The position numbers and the translations under genes are program-made. A stretch of DNA of 64,000 nucleotides from Streptomyces sp. LHD-70 (GTDB taxonomy: Bacteria; Actinomycetota; Actinomycetes; Streptomycetales; Streptomycetaceae), in NCBI RefSeq assembly GCF_031157275.1, contig NZ_JAVIFW010000008.1, positions 124,001 to 188,000 of the forward strand, written 5' to 3'. The notes beneath the pieces were generated by a model. It had not been told where the DNA came from. It saw only the letters and a program-made list of their open reading frames with translations, and did no database searches. Of the stretch, positions 32,630-41,380 are shown in pieces. The number at the start of each line of letters is the position of its first letter. Within the stretch, counting starts at the first letter, position 1.

Positions 32630-32867
32630 TCCCACCGCCGACGGCCGCCGACCGGTTCTGCCGCCGCCTCCAGAACGACATCTGGGCATCCGATAGTCGA
32701 ACGACACTCGAACGCAGCGCCAAAGCTCCGCCCACAGTCCGCCGAAAGGCGGCCGATTGCCCGTTTCTGGAAGGCGGGAAACCTCTGGAAGATTGTCGCC
32801 GTCGCGTACCGCCGGGTACAGTCACCGCACTGCTCTGCCCCCTGCTGTCGAGGCGAAAGAGAAGTTG

Positions 32868-34598
32868 GTGAACGACCAGCACGGCTATGCCGCCGGTTAC
32901 GACGGCTACACCACCGGTGCCTTCGACACCACCTCTTTCGACGCCGACCCGCTGTTCGGCGCGATGCCGGGTGAGACCGGCGCGTACGACGCCGGACAGA
33001 GCGGTCAGTGGGACAACGGCCAGTGGGCGCCGGGTGGCCAGGCGGTCTACGACCCGTACGCCAACACCCCGCAGGATGCGGGCAGTTACGCGTCCGGCAG
33101 CTACGACACGACCGCCATGTGGGCGACGGGCGGGTACCAGCCACTCGCCGACATCCCCGCACAGCCCGGCCCGCAGACCGCCGAGCAGTGGGACGCCACG
33201 GGACAGTGGCAGACCCCGAACCTCGGGCAGCCGACCGAGCAGCCCACCGGTATGGAGCACGGCCAGTCGTTCCTGGAGACGGGCGCGTACGACGCCACCG
33301 CGTGGAACGTCGACGGAGCCGTGCCCTCCGCACCTTCCGCTCCCGCCACGTCCGCCGACGGCTATGACGCCTACGGAACGTTCGACGCGGGCAGCACAGG
33401 ATTCGAGACCCAGGCCGCCCCCGTCTTCGACCCGCTCGCCTTCGAGACGCACGGCCTCGATCCGCAGAGCCTCGAAGGCCAGCACCTCGAGCCCCAGGCC
33501 TTCGACACGCAAGCCTTCGCCGGTCAGGGCTTCGAGACCCAGGCGTTCGAGCCCCATGCCTTCGACACACAGGCCTTCGAGCCCCAGAGCTTCGAGGCCC
33601 AGACCTTCGACACCTCGATGTTCGAGCACGTCGAGCACGTCGCGCACATCGAGCAGCCCGTTCCGGGCGAGCACGGCGCGGCCGAACAGCACGGCGCCGA
33701 GGGCGAGTTCAGCCCGATCGAGTTCAGCAGGCCCGCGGAGCCCGGTGACGGCGTGTCCCTGCCGGGCCAGGTCGACGCGGCGGACGCGGCCGATGCCGCC
33801 GACGCACCGTTCGCCGCCCCGATCGCCCCGGGCACGCCGGTCGGCCCCACGCCCCGCAGCCGGAGTCGCCGCCGTGCCCCCGCCAAGCGTTCCGCTCTGC
33901 TGACGGTCGCCGTGCCGTCGGTGTGCGCGCTCGGTGTCGCGGGCGTCGCCGCCGCGTCCGTGGCCGGCGGCATGAGCGACGAGCAGGCCGACACGCAGAC
34001 CCAGGCCGCGCCCGACCCCAGCACGGTCAAACCGTCCACGGCCAACAGCAAGCTGGACACCCAGCTCGCCAATCTCTCCGCGGACGCCGACGACTTCGCC
34101 GACCGAGCCAGCCGGACGCAGGAACGCATCGACCTCAAGGAGCGCCAGGAGGCCGAGCGCAAGCGGAAGGCCGCCGAGGCCGCGCGCAAGGAGGCGATGC
34201 GGCCGAAGTTCGCGCTGCCGGTTAAGCAGCACGGGCTGAGCGCGTTCTACGGACAGTCCGGCATCAACTGGATGTCCACCCACTCGGGCATCGACTTCCC
34301 GGTCTCGTACGGCACTCCCGTCCTGGCCGCGGCGGACGGCACCGTGCGGACGCAGTGGAATCCCGCGTACGGGAACATGGCGATCGTGACGACCGCCGAC
34401 GGCACGGAGCTCTGGTACTGCCACCTCTCCAGTACGAAGATCCGCAGCGGTTCCGTGAAGGCCGGTGACACCATCGCATACTCCGGCAACTCCGGTAACT
34501 CCACCGGCCCGCACCTGCACTTCGAGGTGCGCCCCGGTGGCGGCTCGGCGATCGACCCGCTGCCGTGGCTGCGCAGCCACGGCCTCGACCCGACCTGA
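32868..34598 (+). CDS. M23-family metallopeptidase with long repetitive head
   Basis: A 576-residue predicted murein hydrolase. The first ~330 residues are low complexity, with Ala/Gly/Tyr/Asp and then a Phe/Gln/Glu repeat (AFDTQAF, AFEPQSF, FETQ units at residues ~185-250). A transmembrane helix (LLTVAVPSVCALGVAGVAAASVAGG) is at ~345-368, followed by a short charged coiled coil (DDFADRASRTQERIDLKERQEAERKRKAAEAARKEA). The C-terminal LytM domain has HSGIDFPV (His, Asp zinc ligands) and GPHLHFEV (HxH). The head is therefore cytoplasmic and the peptidase outside. GTG 32868, preceded by AGAGAAG, gives the N-terminus. No ydaO-type leader was found here. Confidence 0.88.
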   Translation: MNDQHGYAAGYDGYTTGAFDTTSFDADPLFGAMPGETGAYDAGQSGQWDNGQWAPGGQAVYDPYANTPQDAGSYASGSYDTTAMWATGGYQPLADIPAQPGPQTAEQWDATGQWQTPNLGQPTEQPTGMEHGQSFLETGAYDATAWNVDGAVPSAPSAPATSADGYDAYGTFDAGSTGFETQAAPVFDPLAFETHGLDPQSLEGQHLEPQAFDTQAFAGQGFETQAFEPHAFDTQAFEPQSFEAQTFDTSMFEHVEHVAHIEQPVPGEHGAAEQHGAEGEFSPIEFSRPAEPGDGVSLPGQVDAADAADAADAPFAAPIAPGTPVGPTPRSRSRRRAPAKRSALLTVAVPSVCALGVAGVAAASVAGGMSDEQADTQTQAAPDPSTVKPSTANSKLDTQLANLSADADDFADRASRTQERIDLKERQEAERKRKAAEAARKEAMRPKFALPVKQHGLSAFYGQSGINWMSTHSGIDFPVSYGTPVLAAADGTVRTQWNPAYGNMAIVTTADGTELWYCHLSSTKIRSGSVKAGDTIAYSGNSGNSTGPHLHFEVRPGGGSAIDPLPWLRSHGLDPT

Positions 34599-34722
34599 TC
34601 CCGGCCGGGGGCTCCGAACACCAACCCCGCTCGGCCGCCCCTCCCCGTCCTCCCGCCTGTTACGGAGATTCCGGGACGGCCGATCAGAACCGGCCCGGAA
34701 TCAGACCACGCGAACCGAACCG

Positions 34723-37179
34723 TCAGAGCTTCTCGACCGGCGCGTATCTCAGCAGCAGCACCTTCGGCTTCGGGTCGCCGAAGTCGATCGTCGCGCGGGC
34801 CTTGTCCCCCGCGCCCTCCACGCCGACGACCGTGCCGAGGCCGAACTGGTCGTGCGTGACCCGGTCCCCCGCCGACAGCGAGACGACCGGCTTGTCCCCG
34901 CCGGTGCGCCGCGTCGCGAAGCCCGAAGGTCCGCCGCGGGAGCGGGAGGACGAGAGCGAGGAGACGACTGAACCGGCCGGGCCGCGCGAGGGCGGCGGCG
35001 CGGCGGGGCCGGTGCGCTTCCAGTCCAGGTGCTGCTCGGGGATCTCCTCGAGGAAGCGGGACGGCGGGTTGTACGAGGGCTGTCCCCAGGCGGAGCGCAT
35101 CGTGGACCGCGTCAGATAGAGGCGTTCGCGGGCGCGCGTGATGCCCACGTACGCGAGGCGGCGTTCCTCCTCCAGCTCCTTGACCTGGCCGAGCGCGCGC
35201 ATGTGCGGGAAGACGCCGTCCTCCATGCCGGTCAGGAAGACCACCGGGAACTCGAGGCCCTTCGCGGTGTGCAGCGTCATCAGCGTGATGACTCCGGAGC
35301 CGTCGTCCTCGTCCGGGATCTGGTCGGAGTCGGCGACGAGGGCGACCTTCTCCAGGAAGTCCGCGAGGGTACCCTGCTCGCCCTCCTCCCGCTCCTGCTC
35401 GAACTCCAGGGCCACGGCGGCAAGTTCCTGGAGGTTCTCGATGCGGGTCTCGTCCTGCGGGTCGGTCGAGGACTGCAACTCGGCGAGATATCCGGTGCGT
35501 TCGAGGACGGCCTCCAGGACAGTGGCCGGACCGGCGCCGGATTCCACGATCGTGCGGAGCTCCTCCATCAGCGTGTTGAAGCGCCGGACGGCATTGGCGG
35601 AGCGAGCCGCCATTCCGTAGGCCTCGTCCACCCGCTTCAGCGCCTGCGGGAAGCTGATCTTCTCGCGCAGCGACAGCGCGTCGATCATCGCCTCGGCGCG
35701 ATCGCCGATGCCGCGCTTGGGGACGTTGAGGATACGGCGCAGCGGAACCGAGTCCTCCGGGTTGGCGAGGACGCGGAGGTAGGCCAGGACGTCCCTGACC
35801 TCCTTGCGCTCGTAGAAGCGGACGCCGCCGACGACCTTGTAGGGCAGGCCGACGCGGATGAAGATCTCTTCAAAGACGCGGGACTGGGCGTTCGTACGGT
35901 AGAAGACCGCGACGTCTCCGGCCTTCGCGTCGCCCGCGTCCGTGAGGCGGTCGATCTCCTCGGCGACGAACTGTGCTTCGTCGTGCTCGGTGTCCGCGAC
36001 GTACCCCGTGATGCGGGCGCCCTCGCCGGCGTTGGTCCAGAGGTTCTTGGGGCGGCGGCTCTCGTTGCGCTCGATGACGGCGTTGGCGGCGCTCAGGATC
36101 GTCTGCGTGGAGCGGTAGTTCTGCTCCAGGAGGATCGTCGTCGCGTTCGGGTAGTCCTCCTCGAACTGGAGGATGTTGCGGATGGTCGCGCCGCGGAAGG
36201 CGTAGATCGACTGGTCCGCGTCACCCACCACGCACAGCTCGGCGGGCTCGATGGCGGGGGCGCCGTCGGCCACCGGCTCGCCGTTCCCCACCAGCTCGCG
36301 CACCAGGGCGTACTGGGCGTGGTTGGTGTCCTGGTACTCGTCGACCATGACGTGGCGGAAGCGGCGGCGGTAGTGCTCGGCGACGTCCGGGAAGGCCTGG
36401 AGCAGGTGGACCGTCGTCATGATCAGGTCGTCGAAGTCCAGGGCGTTGGCCTCGCGGAGGCGCTGCTGGTACATCGTGTACGCCTGCGCCAGCGACTTCT
36501 CGAAGCCGTCAGCCGCCTGCCCGGCGAAGGTCTCCTCGTCGATGAGCTCGTTCTTGAGGTTGGAGACCTTGGCGCTGAAGGACTTCGGCGGGAACTTCTT
36601 CGGGTCGAGGTCCAGGTCCCGGCAGCACAGCGCCATCAGGCGCTTGGAGTCGGCGGCGTCGTAGATCGAGAACGAGGACGTGAAGCCCAGGCGCTTCGAC
36701 TCGCGGCGCAGTATCCGCACGCACGCGCTGTGGAAGGTCATCACCCACATCGCGTTCGCCCGCGGGCCGACCAGGTCGGAGACGCGTTCCTTCATCTCGC
36801 CCGCGGCCTTGTTCGTGAACGTGATCGCGAGGATCTGGCCCGGGTGGGCGTCCCGCTCCGCGAGGAGGTGCGCGATGCGGTGCGTGAGGACGCGGGTCTT
36901 GCCGGAGCCCGCGCCCGCGACGATGAGCAGCGGGGAGCCGGAGTGGACGACGGCCGCGCGCTGGTTGTCGTTCAGCCCCTCGAGCAGGGTCGCCGGATCG
37001 ACCGCGGGGCGGGGGGCGCCGTCGCGGTAGTACGCGTCCCTGGGCGGGGGCGCGTCGAAGCGGCCGCCGAAGAGGTCGTCCGGAATCTCCTCCGGAGCGG
37101 ACTCCTCGGGCGGCGGCGGAGGCCCGTGATCCTTGGGCTGCAGGTCCGCCAGGAAGCTGTCGTCAAAGAGGCTGCTCAT
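34723..37179 (-). CDS. pcrA: UvrD/PcrA-family DNA helicase
   Basis: An ATP-dependent 3'-5' superfamily 1 helicase for repair and replication, 818 residues. Q motif LNDNQRAAVVH (~69-79), Walker A GAGSGKT (89-95), motif II VDEYQDTN, motif III GDADQSIYAFRGA, motif IV EQNYRSTQTIL, motif V MTLHTAKGLEFPVVF and motif VI RRLAYVGITRARERLY are all present. The C-terminus (GDRVTHDQFGLGTVVGVEG ... KVLLLRYAPVEKL) is the Tudor-like RNA polymerase-binding region of PcrA/UvrD1. The N-terminal 60 residues are a disordered actinobacterial extension. A PafBC-like promoter lies directly before the ATG, so the mRNA would be nearly leaderless. Confidence 0.96.
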   Translation of the reverse strand: MSSLFDDSFLADLQPKDHGPPPPPEESAPEEIPDDLFGGRFDAPPPRDAYYRDGAPRPAVDPATLLEGLNDNQRAAVVHSGSPLLIVAGAGSGKTRVLTHRIAHLLAERDAHPGQILAITFTNKAAGEMKERVSDLVGPRANAMWVMTFHSACVRILRRESKRLGFTSSFSIYDAADSKRLMALCCRDLDLDPKKFPPKSFSAKVSNLKNELIDEETFAGQAADGFEKSLAQAYTMYQQRLREANALDFDDLIMTTVHLLQAFPDVAEHYRRRFRHVMVDEYQDTNHAQYALVRELVGNGEPVADGAPAIEPAELCVVGDADQSIYAFRGATIRNILQFEEDYPNATTILLEQNYRSTQTILSAANAVIERNESRRPKNLWTNAGEGARITGYVADTEHDEAQFVAEEIDRLTDAGDAKAGDVAVFYRTNAQSRVFEEIFIRVGLPYKVVGGVRFYERKEVRDVLAYLRVLANPEDSVPLRRILNVPKRGIGDRAEAMIDALSLREKISFPQALKRVDEAYGMAARSANAVRRFNTLMEELRTIVESGAGPATVLEAVLERTGYLAELQSSTDPQDETRIENLQELAAVALEFEQEREEGEQGTLADFLEKVALVADSDQIPDEDDGSGVITLMTLHTAKGLEFPVVFLTGMEDGVFPHMRALGQVKELEEERRLAYVGITRARERLYLTRSTMRSAWGQPSYNPPSRFLEEIPEQHLDWKRTGPAAPPPSRGPAGSVVSSLSSSRSRGGPSGFATRRTGGDKPVVSLSAGDRVTHDQFGLGTVVGVEGAGDKARATIDFGDPKPKVLLLRYAPVEKL

Positions 37180-37188
37180 CGCCTACCG

Positions 37189-37210
37189 AGTCTAGGCGGC
37201 CCCACTGACA
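37189..37210 (-). promoter_or_regulatory. RecA-NDp/PafBC-like promoter of pcrA
   Basis: On the minus strand TGTCAGTG (37210-37203), eight bases, then TAGACT (37194-37189). This fits the motif TTGTCRGTG-N8-TAnnnT except for the first T (G here). The start codon is at 37179, 9 bases after the -10, so the leader would be absent or about 3 nt. Confidence 0.72.
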
Positions 37211-37436
37211 CCCCGACCCCGGTTCCCGGAGCCCGCCCGAAAGCGGATGCGCGAGCGGCTGCCCGGAATGCCGCGCACACTCCGCCTCATCGTGTTCAGG
37301 CGCTCACACAGAGCGAAAGTCACGAAAATGTATCGGGCATATCGAACACCAACCTTCACAGCTGACACACGAGTTGGCTACTTTGCCTTCGGGCCGCACG
37401 TCCCCCCACCGACGGAAGACGTCGGGAGCGCGCGGC

Positions 37437-37608
37437 CTGCGCCGAGTCCGGTGCGCTCCCCCGCGGGCAGCCGGAGCCGGGGACCCACCTTGATATTTGG
37501 GGTGAATCGGTCCCGTACAAGAGCACAACGTACGAGACCGTAGGGCAGCCCTTCCGAACCATCCGCCCGAACCCGACAGCTAACCCGGTAGGCGGCAGAC
37601 GGAAGGAG
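37437..37608 (+). ncRNA. c-di-AMP (ydaO-type) riboswitch before the NlpC/P60 gene
   Basis: The hallmark segments appear in order: CTGCGCCGAGTCC (37438-37450, P1 5' strand), CCGGGGACCCACC, GGGGTGAATC (37499-37508), TAGGG (37541-37545) and CCGAACCCGACAGCTAACCC ... GTAGGCGGCAG (ending ~37598). P1 can form between the first and last of these. CCTTCCG (37550-37556) is complementary to CGGAAGG (37600-37606), which contains the ribosome binding site of the downstream gene, offering translational control. Riboswitches of this class regulate cell-wall hydrolases in Streptomyces, for example rpfA. Confidence 0.88.
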
Positions 37609-37616
37609 CGCCTCCT

Positions 37617-38786
37617 TTGGCGTCGCACCGCAAGCCGCGGTCCAGGCCGGGTCTCGTACGGACGTCCCAGGCCGTCGGCATCACCACCGCCGCACTCACC
37701 TCCGTCGCGCTGCTGTCGCAGACGGCGGGCGCCGCGCCGGCCGAGCCGAAACCCTCGCTCGAAGAGGTCCAGAAGAAGGTCGACGACCTGTACCGGCAGG
37801 CCGGGGTCGCCACGCAGAAGTACAACGCCGCCAAGGAGCGCACCGACCGGCAGCGCGGCGAGGTCGACGGGCTGCTCGACCAGGTCGCCGAGCGCACCGA
37901 CAAGGTCAACGAAGCGCGCCGCGAGCTCGGTTCACTCGCCGCGGCCCAGTACCGCAACGGCGGCATGTCCGAGACCGCGCACCTGCTGCTCGCCGACGAT
38001 CCGCAGTCGATGTTCGACCAGCGTCAGCTCATGTCCCGCCTCAGCGACCGCCAGCAGCGGGCCGTCGACGACTACGAGTCGCTGCAGCGCGAGGCCACCG
38101 CCGAGCGCGGCAAGGCGCAGAAGAGCCTGGAGTCGCTGACCGATTCGCAGGCCGACCTCAAGGAGAGCAAGCGGGCCGTGCAGGCCAAGCTCTCCGAGGC
38201 GCGCGAGCTCCTGTCGAAGCTGACCGCCGAGGAGAAGGCGCGGCTGGCCGCGATCGAGCGGAAGAAGGAGGCCGAGGCCAAGCGCAAGGCCGAGGAACTC
38301 GCCCGCAAGCAGGCCGAGGAGGAGCGCAGGCGCAAGGCCGAGGAGGAGGCCCGCCAGGAGGAGGAGCAGGGCTCGGGGTCGGGCTCAGGGTCCGGTTCCG
38401 GTTCCGGTTCCGGCTCGGACGCGGGCACCTCGTACGCCGCCAAGGCGCAGAAGGTCATCGCGTTCGCGGAGGCGCAGATCGGCAAGCCGTACGTCTGGGG
38501 CGCCACCGGCCCCGACTCGTACGACTGCTCCGGGCTCACGCAGGACGCGTGGAAGACCGCGGGGATCTCGTTGCCGCGCACCACCTGGGACCAGGTGGAG
38601 GTCGGCACGACCGTGAAGACCGCCGACGCCGAACCCGGTGACCTGGTGTTCTTCTACGACGACATCAGCCACGTCGGGATCTACATCGGCGACGGCAAGA
38701 TGATCCACGCGCCGAAGCCGGGGGCGAACGTGCGCACGGAGTCGATCTACTACATGCCTATCCACAGCGTGGTGCGGCCCGTCTGA
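37617..38786 (+). CDS. NlpC/P60 cell-wall hydrolase with coiled-coil (RipA-like), riboswitch-controlled
   Basis: A 389-residue secreted peptidoglycan endopeptidase. Signal peptide: basic SHRKPRSRPG, then SQAVGITTAALTSVALLSQTAGA (cleavage near residue 40). Residues ~45-255 form a long coiled coil (KVDDLYRQAGVATQKYNAAKERTDR ... ARLAAIERKKEAEAKRKAEELARKQ), then a (GS)n hinge encoded by a repeat. The NlpC/P60 domain spans ~275-385: catalytic Cys in YDCSGLTQ, His in ISHVGIYIG and a third polar residue in MIHAPKPG. The TTG start at 37617 follows GGAAGGAG, which the c-di-AMP riboswitch can sequester. Confidence 0.93.
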   Translation: MASHRKPRSRPGLVRTSQAVGITTAALTSVALLSQTAGAAPAEPKPSLEEVQKKVDDLYRQAGVATQKYNAAKERTDRQRGEVDGLLDQVAERTDKVNEARRELGSLAAAQYRNGGMSETAHLLLADDPQSMFDQRQLMSRLSDRQQRAVDDYESLQREATAERGKAQKSLESLTDSQADLKESKRAVQAKLSEARELLSKLTAEEKARLAAIERKKEAEAKRKAEELARKQAEEERRRKAEEEARQEEEQGSGSGSGSGSGSGSGSDAGTSYAAKAQKVIAFAEAQIGKPYVWGATGPDSYDCSGLTQDAWKTAGISLPRTTWDQVEVGTTVKTADAEPGDLVFFYDDISHVGIYIGDGKMIHAPKPGANVRTESIYYMPIHSVVRPV

Positions 38787-38813
38787 CTCCGCCGCTGACC
38801 GCCCCTGCTGAAC

Positions 38814-38851
38814 CGAAGGGCCCGGACCGCCGTCGCGGTCCGGGCCCTTCG
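38814..38851. terminator. Bidirectional terminator between convergent genes
   Basis: A 17-bp perfect stem (CGAAGGGCCCGGACCGC and complement) with a four-base loop, between the NlpC/P60 stop and the small membrane protein stop. Confidence 0.88.
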
Positions 38852-38911
38852 CCGTATGCCGTCCGGACCTCTCGGGCCCGGTCAGGAACCCTCAGGTCCA
38901 GTCCAGACCTC

Positions 38912-39265
38912 TCAGGTCCAGAGCGTCGCGATGAAGATGTTCACGGTGGTGAGCGCGCCTACCGTGACGAACATCCCCTTCTCCACCTTCTCCTCGTCGC
39001 GCTTCACGTACACGAGGCCGAGGATCACGATCAGCAGCGCCAGCTTCACGCCGATCTTGATGTTGTTCACGGTCTGGTCGTCGGCCTGGTTGAGGCCGAC
39101 CAGGGCCACGCCGGTGACCAGCATCGTCAGCGCGCCGTGCAGCATCGCGGGGGTGAAGCGTGCCGTGCCCGCGCCCATCGCCTTCATCTGAGTCAGGAAG
39201 CCGCCGAGGAGCGAGGCGATTCCGATGATGTGCAGGGCGACGAACACATTGATGAGTACGTCCAT
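38912..39265 (-). CDS. Small four-helix membrane protein
   Basis: A 117-residue integral membrane protein with four hydrophobic helices (MDVLINVFVALHIIGIASLLGGFL; MLHGALTMLVTGVALVGL; GVKLALLIVILGLVYVK; FVTVGALTTVNIFIATLW). ATG 39265 is chosen over the longer frame; TAGGCT, a -10-like hexamer, ends 8 bases before it, so the mRNA is probably leaderless. Conserved next to NlpC/P60 genes in Streptomyces; function unknown. Confidence 0.85.
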   Translation of the reverse strand: MDVLINVFVALHIIGIASLLGGFLTQMKAMGAGTARFTPAMLHGALTMLVTGVALVGLNQADDQTVNNIKIGVKLALLIVILGLVYVKRDEEKVEKGMFVTVGALTTVNIFIATLWT

Positions 39266-39608
39266 GATGCGGAGCCTAACCGGGGCCATAGCAGCAGTCG
39301 GCAGGCAGGTCCTGCCGGACGGCCGCAACGGTCGCGGGGGTACCAAAAACCGGCACCACGCGCGCGTGCGGCCGGTCAGTTGCGGTCATGCTCCACTCTC
39401 TGCGGCCAGTTGCGTACATTCCGTCATCGCCCCGTGACGCTGAGGTTTAGCGTCCCTGGCCAGGTGACCGGCGCACCACCGCCGCTCCCGCCCCGTAGGG
39501 CGGCATGCCGGTCACCCCCGCCGAGAAGTCCGGCGGTGGCCCGCTCCCCCTGTGCGGGCCGCCGCCGGACGCGCGGGAAGACCGGACGCGCAAGGAAGAA
39601 GTGGATCC

Positions 39609-40664
39609 GTGACCGCGCAGCGCAAGCACCGAAAACCCAGGCACCGCTCGATCAGTGGCCATACGGCCCGCACCGCCGCCACCCTGGCACTCGCCTCGGC
39701 CGCGTCCGGTGCGGCGCTCGAAGGGACCGGGAACGCGGAGCCCGGGCTCACCCCGGCTCAGGTGAAGGCCAAGGTCGACAAGCTCTACCACGAGGCGGAG
39801 ATCGCCACCGAGAAGTACAACGGCGTCAAGGAGCGGGCCAAGGCCGCCGAGGACCGTGTCGACGAGCTGCAGGACGAGGCCGCCCGCAGGACCGATCGAC
39901 TCAACTCCGCGCGCGCCGGGCTCGGTTCGGCCGCCGCAGCGCAGTACCGCACGGGCGCGATCGCCCCGTCCATGCAGCTCGCGCTCGCCTCCGACCCGGA
40001 CAACTATCTGGACCGGGTGATGCTCGCCGACCGCGCGGGCAGCCGACAGGCAGCCGCGGTGCGGCGCGTCCGGGGCGAGCTGCGGGAACTCGACGGGCTG
40101 CGCGCCGAAGCCGGCCGCAGGAGCGACGAACTCGGCGAGCACCGGGCGAAGTTACGCCAGCACAAGAAGGACATCAACGGAAAGCTGGCCTCCGCCCAGC
40201 GCCTCCTCGACCGGCTCACCGCCGCCGAACGCGAACAGCTCACCGACGGCCTGCACGGCAGCAGCGACACCCGCGCCTCCCGCGACCTGCCCCGCGACCC
40301 CCTCAAGGCCCCCAACTCCCGTGCTTCACAAGCTGTTTCGTACGCGTACGACGCGATCGGCAGCCCCTACGTGTGGGGTGCGTCCGGGCCGAACTCCTTC
40401 GACTGCTCCGGCCTCACCCAGGCCGCGTACCGCTCGGCGGGCGTCTCCCTGCCGCGGACGACGTACACGCAGATCAATGCCGGGCAGCGCGTCTCGCGCT
40501 CCGAACTCGCCCCCGGTGACCTGGTGTTCTTCTACTCCGGCATCAGTCATGTCGGCCTCTATGTGGGAGGCGGGCAGATGATCCACGCCCCCAACCCGAA
40601 CGCTCCGGTGCGGCTCGCCCCGGTGGACTCGATGCCGTTCTCCGGGGCTACGCGGGTGTCCTGA
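39609..40664 (+). CDS. NlpC/P60 cell-wall hydrolase, second copy
   Basis: A 351-residue paralogue of the preceding NlpC/P60 protein. The basic N-terminus (QRKHRKPRHRSISGHTARTAATLALASAASG) acts as a signal peptide. Residues ~45-215 are coiled coil (VKAKVDKLYHEAEIATEKYNGVKERAKAAEDRVDELQDEA ... LASAQRLLDRLTAAEREQL), a short hinge follows, and the catalytic domain is at ~240-350: FDCSGLTQ (Cys), ISHVGLYVG (His), MIHAPNP. GTG 39609 follows GGAAGAAGTGGATCC. Unlike the first copy there is no ydaO aptamer in the 340 bp upstream, so the two hydrolases are regulated differently. Confidence 0.93.
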   Translation: MTAQRKHRKPRHRSISGHTARTAATLALASAASGAALEGTGNAEPGLTPAQVKAKVDKLYHEAEIATEKYNGVKERAKAAEDRVDELQDEAARRTDRLNSARAGLGSAAAAQYRTGAIAPSMQLALASDPDNYLDRVMLADRAGSRQAAAVRRVRGELRELDGLRAEAGRRSDELGEHRAKLRQHKKDINGKLASAQRLLDRLTAAEREQLTDGLHGSSDTRASRDLPRDPLKAPNSRASQAVSYAYDAIGSPYVWGASGPNSFDCSGLTQAAYRSAGVSLPRTTYTQINAGQRVSRSELAPGDLVFFYSGISHVGLYVGGGQMIHAPNPNAPVRLAPVDSMPFSGATRVS

Positions 40665-40687
40665 GCCCGATCCGCTCGCACCCGCCG

Positions 40688-41266
40688 CTACCGCTCGGCG
40701 GGCCTGAGGTCGCCCAGCGGCAGCCACATCTTCACGTCGTCGAACCGCTCCTCGCCCACCGCGATACCGCCCGGGAGTCTGCCCCACTCGCGGAAGCCGA
40801 GGCGGGAGTACAGCTCGATGGCCGACTGGTTGTTCCCGCGCACGCCGAGGGTCAGCAGCTCCAGACCTGCCGTACGCGCGTGTTCCACCAGGCCGGAGAC
40901 CAGCCGCTGGCCGAGGCCGAGCCCGCGCGCCGCCGGATGCGTCATCAACTGCCGCAGCTCACCGCTGTGTCGGTACGTCGCGACAGCGCCCCGGCGCTGC
41001 CAGAGGCCGCAGCCCGCGACCCTGCCGTCGACCGTGGCCACCGCGAACGCCGCGTCGCCGGCCCGCACATCGGCGAGCACGGCGCCCAGCCAGGCGTCCG
41101 TCTCGTCCCGCGGCGGCGGGGCGAGATAGCCGATGGCGCCGCCGTCCGCGGTGACGTCGCCTATCAACCGGTGTATTCCGAGCCGGAGTTGAGCCTCCTC
41201 CTCGGTCGGCCAGACGAGGGCGAGCTGGGGGCGGGGCCTGGCGGGAGCGCCGGAGGAGGTGTTCAT
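40688..41266 (-). CDS. GNAT-family N-acetyltransferase
   Basis: A 192-residue acetyl-CoA-dependent N-acetyltransferase. The acetyl-CoA loop is MTHPAARGLGLGQRLVSGLVEHAR (R-x-x-G-x-G/A in RGLGLGQ), preceded by GCGLWQRRG and the HSGELRQL strand, followed by LLTLGVRGNNQSAIELYSRLGFREWG. Substrate unknown. ATG 41266 is taken; TAGCAT ends 8 bases upstream, so the mRNA is probably leaderless. It ends 23 bp from the second NlpC/P60 stop. Confidence 0.9.
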   Translation of the reverse strand: MNTSSGAPARPRPQLALVWPTEEEAQLRLGIHRLIGDVTADGGAIGYLAPPPRDETDAWLGAVLADVRAGDAAFAVATVDGRVAGCGLWQRRGAVATYRHSGELRQLMTHPAARGLGLGQRLVSGLVEHARTAGLELLTLGVRGNNQSAIELYSRLGFREWGRLPGGIAVGEERFDDVKMWLPLGDLRPAER

Positions 41267-41380
41267 GGTCAGCCATGCTAGGGGGCACCGCCGACGTTCT
41301 CCGAAGCTGTCCACAGGCCCGCGGGCGGAGTTATCCACAGGCCGGGCGAGCGGGAACACCTGTGCGGTACGTTCGCCCGC

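Noticed and set aside
35029..37365. A 778-codon plus-strand frame opposite pcrA
   Set aside because: Antisense shadow of the helicase; no start signal.
39380..39608. A second ydaO riboswitch before the second NlpC/P60 gene
   Set aside because: None of the core segments (GGGGTGAATC, CCGAACCCGACAGCTAACC) is present.
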